Virus record (IMG/VR): IMGVR_UViG_3300027736_000243
Span: 1 to 24,343 of that record
DNA from: a virus
Direction: 5' to 3' (one strand)
DNA length: 24,343 nucleotides
In this document: positions 17,470 to 23,823 of the stretch, one piece after another
Layout: each line of letters begins with the position of its first letter
How positions within the stretch are numbered: position 1 is the stretch's first letter
The notes under the pieces: model-generated
What the model was told of the DNA's origin: nothing
Seen by the model: the letters and a program-made list of their open reading frames with translations, nothing else
The model's database searches: none
Position numbers and translations under genes: made by a program

Positions 17470-17477
17470 TATTTATG
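17470..17477 (-). promoter_or_regulatory. CATAAATA late-promoter-like box for the gp48 operon
   Basis: The minus strand reads CATAAATA, one mismatch from the T4 late consensus, 26 nt before the gp48 ATG. A start of transcription about 6 nt downstream would leave a ~20-nt leader containing the SD, a normal late-gene layout. It overlaps the gp4 start codon. Confidence 0.45.
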
Positions 17478-17906
17478 TCATATAAAGGAATCTTTCACCC
17501 CAAAAACCCAAAGAAATATAACGGTAATGCTAACAATATTATCTATCGTTCTTCATGGGAAATCAGAGTAATGAAGTGGTTAGATGACAACCCCAAAGTT
17601 ATTTGGTGGGCATCGGAAGAGTTGCCGATACCTTATAAGTCTCCTATCGACCAAAGGGTGCATCGTTATTTTCCAGACTTCATCGTTAGGATCAAACGGA
17701 AAGATGGTCAGGAGATGACGATGGTGCTGGAAGTAAAGCCAGAGTCACAAACAAAACAACCAGTGCGAAGGCGCAAAACGGCACGGTTTATCCAAGAATC
17801 CGCAACATATGCCATCAATCAAGAGAAGTGGCGAGCAGCTGACTTATTTTGTAAAGAACATGGATGGCAATTTAAAGTGCTAACTGAAAAAGACTTAGGC
17901 ATTTGA
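17475..17906 (+). CDS. 4: Head completion protein gp4 (PD-(D/E)xK nuclease fold)
   Basis: A 143-aa protein near T4 gp4 (150 aa) in length and landmarks: 'GIFHPKNPKKYNGN' at the start, 'YRSSWEIRVMKWLDDNP' (24-40), 'HRYFPDFIV' (63-71) and 'VLEVKPESQTKQP' (84-96), then 'YAINQEKWRAADLF'. The catalytic set of the TnsA/PD-(D/E)xK fold is intact: Glu29, Asp68 and Glu86-x-Lys88. In T4, gp4 (also called 50/65) is needed to complete DNA-filled heads so that tails can join. The start matches T4 gp4 alignment, although the nearest SD (AGGAG at 17455) is 15 nt away. It heads the plus-strand operon, diverging from gp48 with a 31-nt gap. Confidence 0.92.
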   Translation: MSYKGIFHPKNPKKYNGNANNIIYRSSWEIRVMKWLDDNPKVIWWASEELPIPYKSPIDQRVHRYFPDFIVRIKRKDGQEMTMVLEVKPESQTKQPVRRRKTARFIQESATYAINQEKWRAADLFCKEHGWQFKVLTEKDLGI

Positions 17907-17914
17907 GATAAATA
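17907..17914 (+). promoter_or_regulatory. GATAAATA box before the gp2-like gene
   Basis: GATAAATA begins right after the gp4 TGA and ends 4 nt before the next ATG, mirroring the gp5/gp25 junction on the other strand. No ordinary SD is present between it and the start codon. Late promoter or translation-initiation element; function inferred. Confidence 0.3.
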
Positions 17915-17918
17915 GATA

Positions 17919-18497
17919 ATGACAAAATTACTTGATAGAATTAAAACATCGCTTGCAAAAGAAGGTCTAACTCCTAGAACCAATGCATCTAGAGCATGGT
18001 TACGGGCAAAAGTCAAAGACTTAAAACCAACTTCAGATAAGTTAATGGCAGATAGAGATAGACTTAAAAATAAATCTATGATTGGAAAAATGTATTTCTA
18101 TTTCTATGATCCAAAAACAAAAGACTCAATGCCTTATTATGATAGGTTTCCTCTAGTGATTCCTATTGAACGATATAACGATGGGTTCTTAGGACTAAAT
18201 TTACACTACATTCATCCAAAAAACAGAATGGTTTTGTTGGACAAATTAAGTGATACTATTTCTAATGATACTTATGATGAAAACACTAAATTAAAAATTA
18301 ATTACCGCTATTTGGCCGCAGCTTCTAAAATATTTGAAGCAACTCCTTGTATTAAAAGATATTTATTTACTCAAATAGAATCTCGATTTTTAGAAATCAC
18401 TGCTGATGAATGGGACATTGCTGCATTGTTACCTGTAGAATCATTTGTTGGTGCAAGCACAAGTAAAGTTTACGCAGATTCAAGGAAAAAATTCTAA
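17919..18497 (+). CDS. Probable DNA end protector gp2-like protein
   Basis: A 192-aa basic protein. The core, about residues 55-100, contains 'GKMYFYFYDPKTKDSMPYYD' and 'NDGFLGLNLHYIHPKNRM', and the C-terminal part 'ATPCIKRYLFTQIESRF' then 'DEWDIAALLPVESF'. From memory this resembles the conserved core of T4 gp2, the protein that caps packaged DNA ends against RecBCD; T4 gp2 is 274 aa and its gene adjoins gene 4, as here. I could not align it, so the name is held as probable rather than certain; the alternative is an unnamed conserved head or tail assembly protein of aquatic T4-like phages. The N-terminal ~50 residues are Lys/Arg-rich. Its stop overlaps the next start by one base (TAATG). Confidence 0.6.
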   Translation: MTKLLDRIKTSLAKEGLTPRTNASRAWLRAKVKDLKPTSDKLMADRDRLKNKSMIGKMYFYFYDPKTKDSMPYYDRFPLVIPIERYNDGFLGLNLHYIHPKNRMVLLDKLSDTISNDTYDENTKLKINYRYLAAASKIFEATPCIKRYLFTQIESRFLEITADEWDIAALLPVESFVGASTSKVYADSRKKF

Positions 18498-19246
18498 TGG
18501 CATTTTCACCAAATTTATTTCTCGCAAATGTAAGGTCCAAAGACGGATTAGCCAAAACTTGTAGGTACGAAGTTGTTCTTCCTATACCACCATATATCAA
18601 TTCATTTATTGGAAATTCAATATTTGAAAAGATTTTGAATTTTCCTAATTCAATTTTTAGTGATGTGTCGGACGCTATCAACTCGACATTTGGTCGTGGA
18701 GGACAACAAGATGAATATTCTAGAACATCAAATTCATCTATGTCCAGAAACTTGGCACTACAATGTGAAGCTGCAGAATTACCAGGCAAAACATTAACAA
18801 CTGCCGATGTTAAAATTTATGGACCAACTTTTAAAGTTCCATATCAAACACAATATGGTGATACATCACTAACTTTTTTATGTACCAACGAATTCTATGA
18901 AAGAAAATTATTTGACCGATGGATGGAAGCAATTCATCCTTCAGATACAAACAATTTAAGATTCCCAAAAGGTGATAAAACAAGGTATATGACAAACATT
19001 AAAATCATTCAATATGATGATTTTATCAAACAGATTTATGCAGTAGAATTGATTGATGCGTTTCCAATTGGTGTTGCACCACAATCATTGGGTTGGGCAG
19101 ATGATGGGTTTCATCGTCTTGTCATTTCTTTTGCATATCAAAAATATCGTACCATCTATGAAGGAACTTACGATATTGGTGCCGCAGCTGCCAGTTTATT
19201 TGGTGCGGCAGGATCAAGACTTTTACCATTCGGTAGAGCACTTTAA
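18497..19246 (+). CDS. Baseplate tail-tube initiator gp54-like protein
   Basis: A 249-aa protein with a tail-tube-type layout: an N-terminal 'LFLANVRSKDGLAKTCRYEV' strand, 'LQCEAAELPGKTLTTADVKI' (about 91-110) with 'YGPTFKVPY', then 'FLCTNEFYERKLFDRWMEAI' and 'KIIQYDDFIKQIYAVELIDAFPI'. These phrases are shared by tube and tube-initiator proteins (gp19, gp54) of T4-like phages. The gp54 role is preferred because the gene lies with gp48, gp53, gp4 and gp26 rather than with sheath gene 18. T4 gp54 is 320 aa. A second tube-like protein cannot be excluded. An AAGGA SD lies 10 nt before the ATG, and the start overlaps the upstream stop. Confidence 0.7.
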   Translation: MAFSPNLFLANVRSKDGLAKTCRYEVVLPIPPYINSFIGNSIFEKILNFPNSIFSDVSDAINSTFGRGGQQDEYSRTSNSSMSRNLALQCEAAELPGKTLTTADVKIYGPTFKVPYQTQYGDTSLTFLCTNEFYERKLFDRWMEAIHPSDTNNLRFPKGDKTRYMTNIKIIQYDDFIKQIYAVELIDAFPIGVAPQSLGWADDGFHRLVISFAYQKYRTIYEGTYDIGAAAASLFGAAGSRLLPFGRAL

Positions 19247-19267
19247 TAATTAACAAGCGAGGATATT

Positions 19268-19999
19268 ATGCTACCTAAACTAGATGTTCCCATCTATGAA
19301 GTGAAACTTATTTCAACTGGAAAACCTATACGATTTAGGCCATTTTTAGTCAAAGAACAAAAACTTTTTCTAATGGCCGCAGAATCAGAAGACCCAAAAG
19401 AAACTGTTAATGTTATCAGACAAGTTTTAAAAAATTGTATCTTGGATGAAATTGACATTGACGGACTACCAACATTTGACCTTGAATATATTTTTATGCA
19501 TATGAGAGCAAGGTCAGTTGAAGAGGTTGTTGATTTACAATATAAATGTAATAACACCGTAAAGAATGATAAAGACGAAGATGTTCGTTGTAACGGAACT
19601 GTAGGTTTTCAATTCAACTTGTTGGAAATTGAACCAACAAAACATGCAGAACATACAAATCAAATTAAACTAACAGAAAATTTAGGTGTCTGTTTAAGAT
19701 ACCCAACATTTGAAATGGTTAAAAAATACGAAGACATGGATGAGAATGAAGTATTATCTCATATTCTTGTTGATTGTATTGATTACATATTTGATAAAGA
19801 ACAAATTTATTATGCAAAAGATTCAACGAAAGAAGAGTTGGAAGACTTTATTGATTCTATGCAGCAAAAAGATTTAGAAAAATTCAAAGACTTTTTTGAA
19901 AAAATGCCTGAGATTAAAAAAGATGTAAAATTTAAATGTCCAAAATGTAATTACGAAGAAGAAATTACAATTAAGGGCATGCAAAATTTTTTCGCTTAA
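19268..19999 (+). CDS. 26: Baseplate hub/assembly protein gp26, probable frameshift donor
   Basis: A 243-aa member of the T4 baseplate gp26 family (T4 gp26 is 208 aa). The start 'LPKLDVPIYEVKLISTGKPI' with 'RFRPFLVKEQKLFLMAAES' (1-40) is typical of the family. Four cysteines, Cys94 and Cys108 and a CPKC pair at 224-227, probably form a zinc ribbon. The SD (GAGGA, 4-nt spacer) is the best in the plus-strand operon. Position is telling: it lies between a tube-type gene and a tape-measure-like gene, where many tailed phages encode the tape-measure chaperone. The last codons (CAA AAT TTT TTC GCT TAA) contain overlapping -1 slippery heptamers, and a -1 frame ORF continues for 64 codons, so a 306-aa extended product is expected in addition to the 243-aa one. 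The frameshift is inferred. Confidence 0.85.
   Translation: MLPKLDVPIYEVKLISTGKPIRFRPFLVKEQKLFLMAAESEDPKETVNVIRQVLKNCILDEIDIDGLPTFDLEYIFMHMRARSVEEVVDLQYKCNNTVKNDKDEDVRCNGTVGFQFNLLEIEPTKHAEHTNQIKLTENLGVCLRYPTFEMVKKYEDMDENEVLSHILVDCIDYIFDKEQIYYAKDSTKEELEDFIDSMQQKDLEKFKDFFEKMPEIKKDVKFKCPKCNYEEEITIKGMQNFFA
19973..19993 (+). other. Putative programmed -1 ribosomal frameshift site at the end of gp26
   Basis: In the gp26 frame the sequence offers two overlapping X-XXY-YYZ heptamers, A-AAT-TTT (19984-19990) and T-TTT-TTC (19987-19993), two codons before the gp26 TAA. An SD-like AAGGG (19973-19977) lies 6-9 nt upstream, an arrangement known to stimulate -1 slippage at dnaX. After the slip the ribosome reads CGC at 19993 and continues for 64 codons. 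Elements are seen directly; slippage is inferred. Confidence 0.7.
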
Positions 20000-20187
20000 T
20001 ATTTCGTTATGATACATTAGGTAACTATTATCAGACAAACTTTGCATTAATGCAACATCACAAATATAGTTTGTCTGAGCTTGAAAACATGTTACCTTGG
20101 GAGAGAAGCATTTATGTTGGACTTTTAATTAAATACCTTGAAGAAGAAAAAGAACGAATTGCATTACAAAAACAAAGTAGAAGATAA
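19993..20187 (+). CDS. Tail assembly chaperone extension (gpT-like), read by -1 frameshift from gp26
   Basis: This frame is open from 19975 to the TAA at 20185-20187 but has no ATG until 20050, which would give only 45 aa and has no SD. Before that ATG the reading already looks coding ('YDTLGNYYQTNFALMQHHKY'), so the true entry is upstream, most simply by -1 frameshift from gp26 at 19984-19993. The 64-residue extension contains 'SLSELENMLPWERSIYVGLL' followed by a charged helix. A motif of the form PW-E-R...LL-x-E is typical of the GT/T-domain part of tape-measure chaperones in lambda-like phages. The stop overlaps the ATG of the tape-measure-like gene by one base (TAATG), so translation through this frame would deliver ribosomes to the next start. 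An independent non-ATG start is the alternative. Confidence 0.7.
   Translation, partial: RLIFRYDTLGNYYQTNFALMQHHKYSLSELENMLPWERSIYVGLLIKYLEEEKERIALQKQSRR
20031..20078 (+). repeat. Inverted repeat with nested palindrome downstream of the frameshift site
   Basis: TCAGACAAAC (20031-20040) pairs perfectly with GTTTGTCTGA (20069-20078), a 10-bp stem. Within its loop TTGCATTAATGCAA (20042-20055) is itself a perfect palindrome. It lies inside coding sequence, 38 nt after the slippery site, farther than classical stimulatory stems. Confidence 0.6.
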
Positions 20188-21902
20188 TGGCAAAACAACA
20201 ACCAATTCTTGACCTGCTTGCTAAAGAGTTAGGGTATAAAGACGGCGGCGACTTAAAAAAGAGACTGAAGCAAAGTCATGGAGATGATTTTGCTGGAAGT
20301 TTAAAAAGTCGATTAGAAGACGGTCAAGGTATTGGTGAATCTTTGAAAGGCGGTTTTTCTGATGCAAAAGAAGGAATTAAAAAAGCATTTAGTGCAAAAA
20401 GTATAAAGCAAAAATTAGTTCAAGGTGCTTTTGGTGGTGATAATGTTCTTTCTGCATTTATTCGTGGAAAAATAAAAGGTAAAAAATTAGAAGCTAATTC
20501 ATTATCTCCAACACCTGTAGGTGCCGAAAGCGGAAGTGTTGAAGGTGGAGAAAGTTCTATATTAGCAAGTATTGCAAAGAGTTCCATGGTTCTGCCGGAT
20601 ATGGCAAGAGACATGCATACTATGCAATTGAATGTCAAAGAATTAGTTAAAGTTAAAGGTGGTAAACCAGCAACTGGTGCATCTTCTTTTTTCCGTAAAC
20701 AAAGAGAAGAAGAAGAAAAAGCCGAAAATGACCGCAAAAAATTAGGAACAAAAAAACAAGAACCTGGTGTTCCAAAACCAGCGGCTGAAGGTGGTGGATT
20801 TTTAAGTGGAATTTTTGATATGTTGAAGAATGGCCTATTCTCAGCTGCCAAGTTTATTTTCAATCCAAAAAATATAATGAAAATCATTGGTAAACTTGCG
20901 TTACCATTATTAATAATTAGCACACTATTTTCGGGTATCACAGATGGTTTTAAAAAGTATCAAGAAACTGGTAGTTTAAGTGATGCAATAGTTGCAGGTT
21001 TAGGAGGAATGTTAAAGTTTTTAACATTTGGTATATTTGATGAGAGTACAATACAAGATGTATTCAATACACTAACAGATGTATTCAAACCAGTTATTGA
21101 TACTATATCTGGAATATTTGATAGTGTTAAAGGATTTTTTAAAAATATATTTGGTGATACAATTGATGTAAAAGAAATATCTACAACAACTTCAGCCGGC
21201 GTTACTCCAAAAATGGATGTTCCAGCTGCAGCAGATAGCATAAAGAAAGATGTTATTGCTGCCTCAGATGGTGCGGGACCACCATCATCAACTCCACCAA
21301 CTATTGCTGCAAAAACTGAGACTTCTACATCTCCAACTCCAGCGGGTGTTGAATTAGGCAAAAAAGCAGAAACAAGTCAATCTGGTGCTCAAGATTATTT
21401 AACCAAAATAATTGGTATCAAACAAAATGATGACGGTACATATACAGATACTAATACACAAAAAACTCTATCTGAGAGTGAAGTAAAGAATAGAATATCC
21501 GCAACAGGACAAAATCCTGATAAAGTATTAGAAACACTCAAAGGTGGACAACCAAAAGGCACAATGGAGGCTTCAGGACCCGCATCATCTGGTGTTGGTG
21601 GTGCAGCTGCAAGTGCATCTGGTGGCGGAGGTGGTGGTGAAGGAGGTGGTGAGTCTGGTGGTGCCGCTTCTGCAAGTGCAGTTTCTCCTTCACCAACAGC
21701 AGAAGAACCCAAGAGTGGTGAATCAATTTCATCCGCATCAACACAAGTTGCAGAATCACAACGTATGGAGTCTGCTGCTGACCAAGGTTCAGTTATTAAT
21801 TCACCTACAAATAATAATTCAACAAGTTCTGAAGGCAAACCAAGCAAACAAACTGCGAGTGCCTATGATGAAGATTTTGTTAATAGATTGGTAACAACAT
21901 GA
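20187..21902 (+). CDS. Tape-measure-like tail protein
   Basis: A 571-aa protein, near the length of T4 tape measure gp29 (590 aa). It is Lys/Gly-rich and helical at the N-terminus, has 'VLPDMARDMHTMQLNVKEL' at about 136-154, a hydrophobic membrane-type helix at ~232-252 ('KLALPLLIISTLFSGI'), then amphipathic 'IQDVFNTLTDVFKPVIDTIS' and 'FDSVKGFFKNIFG' helices. Residues ~450-500 are a Gly/Ala/Ser-rich linker. The end carries 'SISSASTQVAESQR' (513-526) and 'INSPTNNNSTSS', short motifs also found at the end of the next protein. Hydrophobic helices in a helical rod are usual in tape measures, which thread through the host membrane. Immediately upstream is the putative chaperone frameshift pair, supporting the call. 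A second possibility is an injected internal tail protein. ATG overlaps the upstream stop. Confidence 0.6.
   Translation: MAKQQPILDLLAKELGYKDGGDLKKRLKQSHGDDFAGSLKSRLEDGQGIGESLKGGFSDAKEGIKKAFSAKSIKQKLVQGAFGGDNVLSAFIRGKIKGKKLEANSLSPTPVGAESGSVEGGESSILASIAKSSMVLPDMARDMHTMQLNVKELVKVKGGKPATGASSFFRKQREEEEKAENDRKKLGTKKQEPGVPKPAAEGGGFLSGIFDMLKNGLFSAAKFIFNPKNIMKIIGKLALPLLIISTLFSGITDGFKKYQETGSLSDAIVAGLGGMLKFLTFGIFDESTIQDVFNTLTDVFKPVIDTISGIFDSVKGFFKNIFGDTIDVKEISTTTSAGVTPKMDVPAAADSIKKDVIAASDGAGPPSSTPPTIAAKTETSTSPTPAGVELGKKAETSQSGAQDYLTKIIGIKQNDDGTYTDTNTQKTLSESEVKNRISATGQNPDKVLETLKGGQPKGTMEASGPASSGVGGAAASASGGGGGGEGGGESGGAASASAVSPSPTAEEPKSGESISSASTQVAESQRMESAADQGSVINSPTNNNSTSSEGKPSKQTASAYDEDFVNRLVTT
21723..21764 (+). 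repeat. C-terminal motif repeat, copy 1
   Basis: Fourteen codons encoding SISSASTQVAESQR in the 571-aa protein. A closely similar stretch, in both protein and DNA, recurs at 23600 in the next gene, pointing to duplication or recombination between the two genes. Confidence 0.7.
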
Positions 21903-23782
21903 AATTACCAGAAGGTTTAAAATCTGTTATCTCAACCAAAGTTTTGGGTAAACCAAAAGAATCTTCACCAGGATCACCAGAAGCTTCTGATGATAAAAAA
22001 GATAAAGTTACACCATTAAAACAAATAGCAGATAACTTTTCATTACTACCTGATATTGCTAAAAGTTTAAATATTACTAGACAAAATATTTTTAAACTTG
22101 TCAAACTTGAAGGTGGTGAAGGAACAAAAGCAGATAACTTAGCACCAGTTGGAGGAAGCGAAACTCCTAAAGATTCATCTAGTGCCAACAGTTCTCCAAC
22201 ACCAAATAAGAAATCTGAGTCTGGTGGTAAAAAGGGTGGTATTATGTCTAAATTGGGACCACTACTTAAAGTTGGTGCAATCATCTTTGCACTATCACAA
22301 ATACCTGGTGGTTTTATTAAAGATATGTTTGATGGTATCGTTGATTCTATTAAAGAGTTGGCGAGTGCATTATGGGAAGAAATTAGTACCGCCTTTACTT
22401 CACTATTAGATACATTTAAAACATGGTTTAATGAAGTTGTTGACCCAATACTCCAACAAATAAAAAATTTTCTAAAACCTATTTGGGATAAAATTACAGA
22501 ATTTTTCAAACCTATTTTTGATTGGGTTGGTGATAAGATAAAAACTGTTGTTGAAACATTACAACCTGTGTTTGATTTTATGAAAGGTGTCTTTGATAAA
22601 ATTACTGGTGTTCTAAAAGGACTAATGAACAAGTATGAATTTCTGCGTGAGGGTGTAGAGAAAGCCAAAAACTTTTTAGGTTTGGGTGAAAAGAAACCAG
22701 AAACACCTAAAGAAGTAAAAGGACCACTTGAAAAGAGTAAAACAACAACTACTAATAATGAAACTGCGGCCGAAAAAGCAAAAAAGAATTTAACACCTTC
22801 TCAGTTAAGATGGTTGGGTAATGCAGATGCGACTGATCCATATATTATGGCAAGAATGCCGCCACCACAACCTGGTGAAAAAGGTGGACCTCCTGCCCAA
22901 CCAGGTCAACCTGCACCTCAGGCGCCTGCGGGTCCTGCTGTAACACCGCCTTCACAAGCACCTACTGCACCATCACCCGCAGAAAAGCCAAGCAAACCAT
23001 CTGATACTAAACCTGGAAAGATAAGTTCTCAACAAGGTGAAAGTATTATGATTAAAGCATTGGATGATGCTAAAATTACCGACCCAAATGCAAGAGCCGC
23101 AATCATGGCACAGATTGGCCATGAGTCTGGTAATTTTACCACATTAAGTGAAAATTTAAACTACAAAGCACCAACCTTGATGAAGTTGTTTCCTAAGAAG
23201 TTTGCAGGAGAACAAGATGCACAGGCAGTTGCTGCAGGTGGTCCAGAAAAAGTTGCTGAAAGGCTATACTCAGGACGCATGGGAAACGCACCAGAAGGTG
23301 CAGGAGAAGGTTTTAAGTATCGTGGTCGTGGATTCATTCAACTAACTGGTAAACAGAACTATACCAAGTTTGGGTATGCAAGTAATCCAGATGCAGTTGC
23401 CGAACCTGCAGCTGCAGCTGAGACTGCTATTAAATATATGTTGGGGTATAAAGGTGATTGGTCAGATATAACCAAAGTGACAAAATTTGTTAATGGTGGT
23501 ACTATTGGATTGGAAGACAGATTAAAACATTTTAAAGCATATCTAAACGATCCAAAGATTACAACAGTTGGTGCGGCGTCTACTGTGCCAAGTGGTGGTT
23601 CAGTTTCTTCAGCATCTACACAAGTTGCGGCAGACCAAAGACAACAACAGAAACCACAAACACCTGTTATAATAAATGCACCATCAACAACTAATACAAG
23701 CGTAGTTAAAAACGAAACAAAAGCTGCACCAGTTAATACTGCAACTGGTGGTGCAAACGCTTTATTATCAAGAGCGACATAA
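21899..23782 (+). CDS. Tape-measure-related protein with GH19 lysozyme/chitinase domain
   Basis: A 627-aa protein with four parts. Residues ~40-70 ('FSLLPDIAKSLNITRQNIF' then LVKLEGG) resemble residues ~134-160 of the upstream protein. Residues ~115-240 hold a hydrophobic segment ('LGPLLKVGAIIFALSQIPGG') and repeated amphipathic 'FKPIFDWVGDKIKTVVETL' helices. A Pro/Ala/Gln-rich linker spans ~315-375. Residues ~381-555 are a GH19 domain: 'IMAQIGHESGNF' with His408-Glu409 as the catalytic acid region, 'LNYKAPTLMKLFPKKF', 'YSGRMGNAPEGAGEGFKYRG' and 'RGRGFIQLTGKQNY' (about 475-488). GH19 enzymes of phages cleave peptidoglycan glycan strands. The tail after the enzyme has 'SVSSASTQVAADQR'. The start overlaps the upstream stop by ATGA. 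It probably supplies tail-borne wall hydrolysis, since gp5 here lacks a lysozyme domain; a free endolysin role is less likely given the tail-type N-terminus. Confidence 0.8.
   Translation: MKLPEGLKSVISTKVLGKPKESSPGSPEASDDKKDKVTPLKQIADNFSLLPDIAKSLNITRQNIFKLVKLEGGEGTKADNLAPVGGSETPKDSSSANSSPTPNKKSESGGKKGGIMSKLGPLLKVGAIIFALSQIPGGFIKDMFDGIVDSIKELASALWEEISTAFTSLLDTFKTWFNEVVDPILQQIKNFLKPIWDKITEFFKPIFDWVGDKIKTVVETLQPVFDFMKGVFDKITGVLKGLMNKYEFLREGVEKAKNFLGLGEKKPETPKEVKGPLEKSKTTTTNNETAAEKAKKNLTPSQLRWLGNADATDPYIMARMPPPQPGEKGGPPAQPGQPAPQAPAGPAVTPPSQAPTAPSPAEKPSKPSDTKPGKISSQQGESIMIKALDDAKITDPNARAAIMAQIGHESGNFTTLSENLNYKAPTLMKLFPKKFAGEQDAQAVAAGGPEKVAERLYSGRMGNAPEGAGEGFKYRGRGFIQLTGKQNYTKFGYASNPDAVAEPAAAAETAIKYMLGYKGDWSDITKVTKFVNGGTIGLEDRLKHFKAYLNDPKITTVGAASTVPSGGSVSSASTQVAADQRQQQKPQTPVIINAPSTTNTSVVKNETKAAPVNTATGGANALLSRAT
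23600..23641 (+). repeat. C-terminal motif repeat, copy 2
   Basis: Fourteen codons encoding SVSSASTQVAADQR, matching 10 of 14 residues of the copy at 21723 and sharing the 12-base run ACACAAGTTGC plus flanks. It follows the GH19 domain. Confidence 0.7.
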
Positions 23783-23804
23783 AAAACCCTGCCGAAGCAG
23801 GGTT
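23783..23804 (-). terminator. Rho-independent terminator of gene 32
   Basis: AACCCTGC (23785-23792) and GCAGGGTT (23797-23804) form a perfect 8-bp stem. On the minus strand the loop is TTCG closed by C-G, the very stable UUCG tetraloop, and the stem runs into six T (complement of 23781-23786). It therefore terminates the leftward gene 32 transcript. On the plus strand the hairpin has no U-tract, so it would stop the rightward operon poorly. Confidence 0.9.
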
Positions 23805-23823
23805 CAAACAAAATCTTATTTGT

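Noticed and set aside
20050-20187. Independent 45-aa gene starting at the ATG at 20050
   Set aside because: No SD precedes it, and the same frame reads as coding well upstream of this ATG, with the slippery site giving a better entry.
21590-21670. GGTGGT-rich stretch considered as a DNA repeat array
   Set aside because: It encodes a Gly/Ala/Ser linker in frame with no constant unit or spacing; protein low complexity explains it.
20420-21847. Three minus-strand open frames of 133-173 codons
   Set aside because: They mirror the Gly/Ala/Ser-rich tape-measure-like gene and are Pro/Ser/Ala-rich as expected of complementary shadow frames.
21880-22668. 262-codon open frame on the minus strand
   Set aside because: Antisense to the GH19-bearing gene, whose frame has clear domain content; Ser/Pro/Leu-rich shadow composition and no SD or partner gene.
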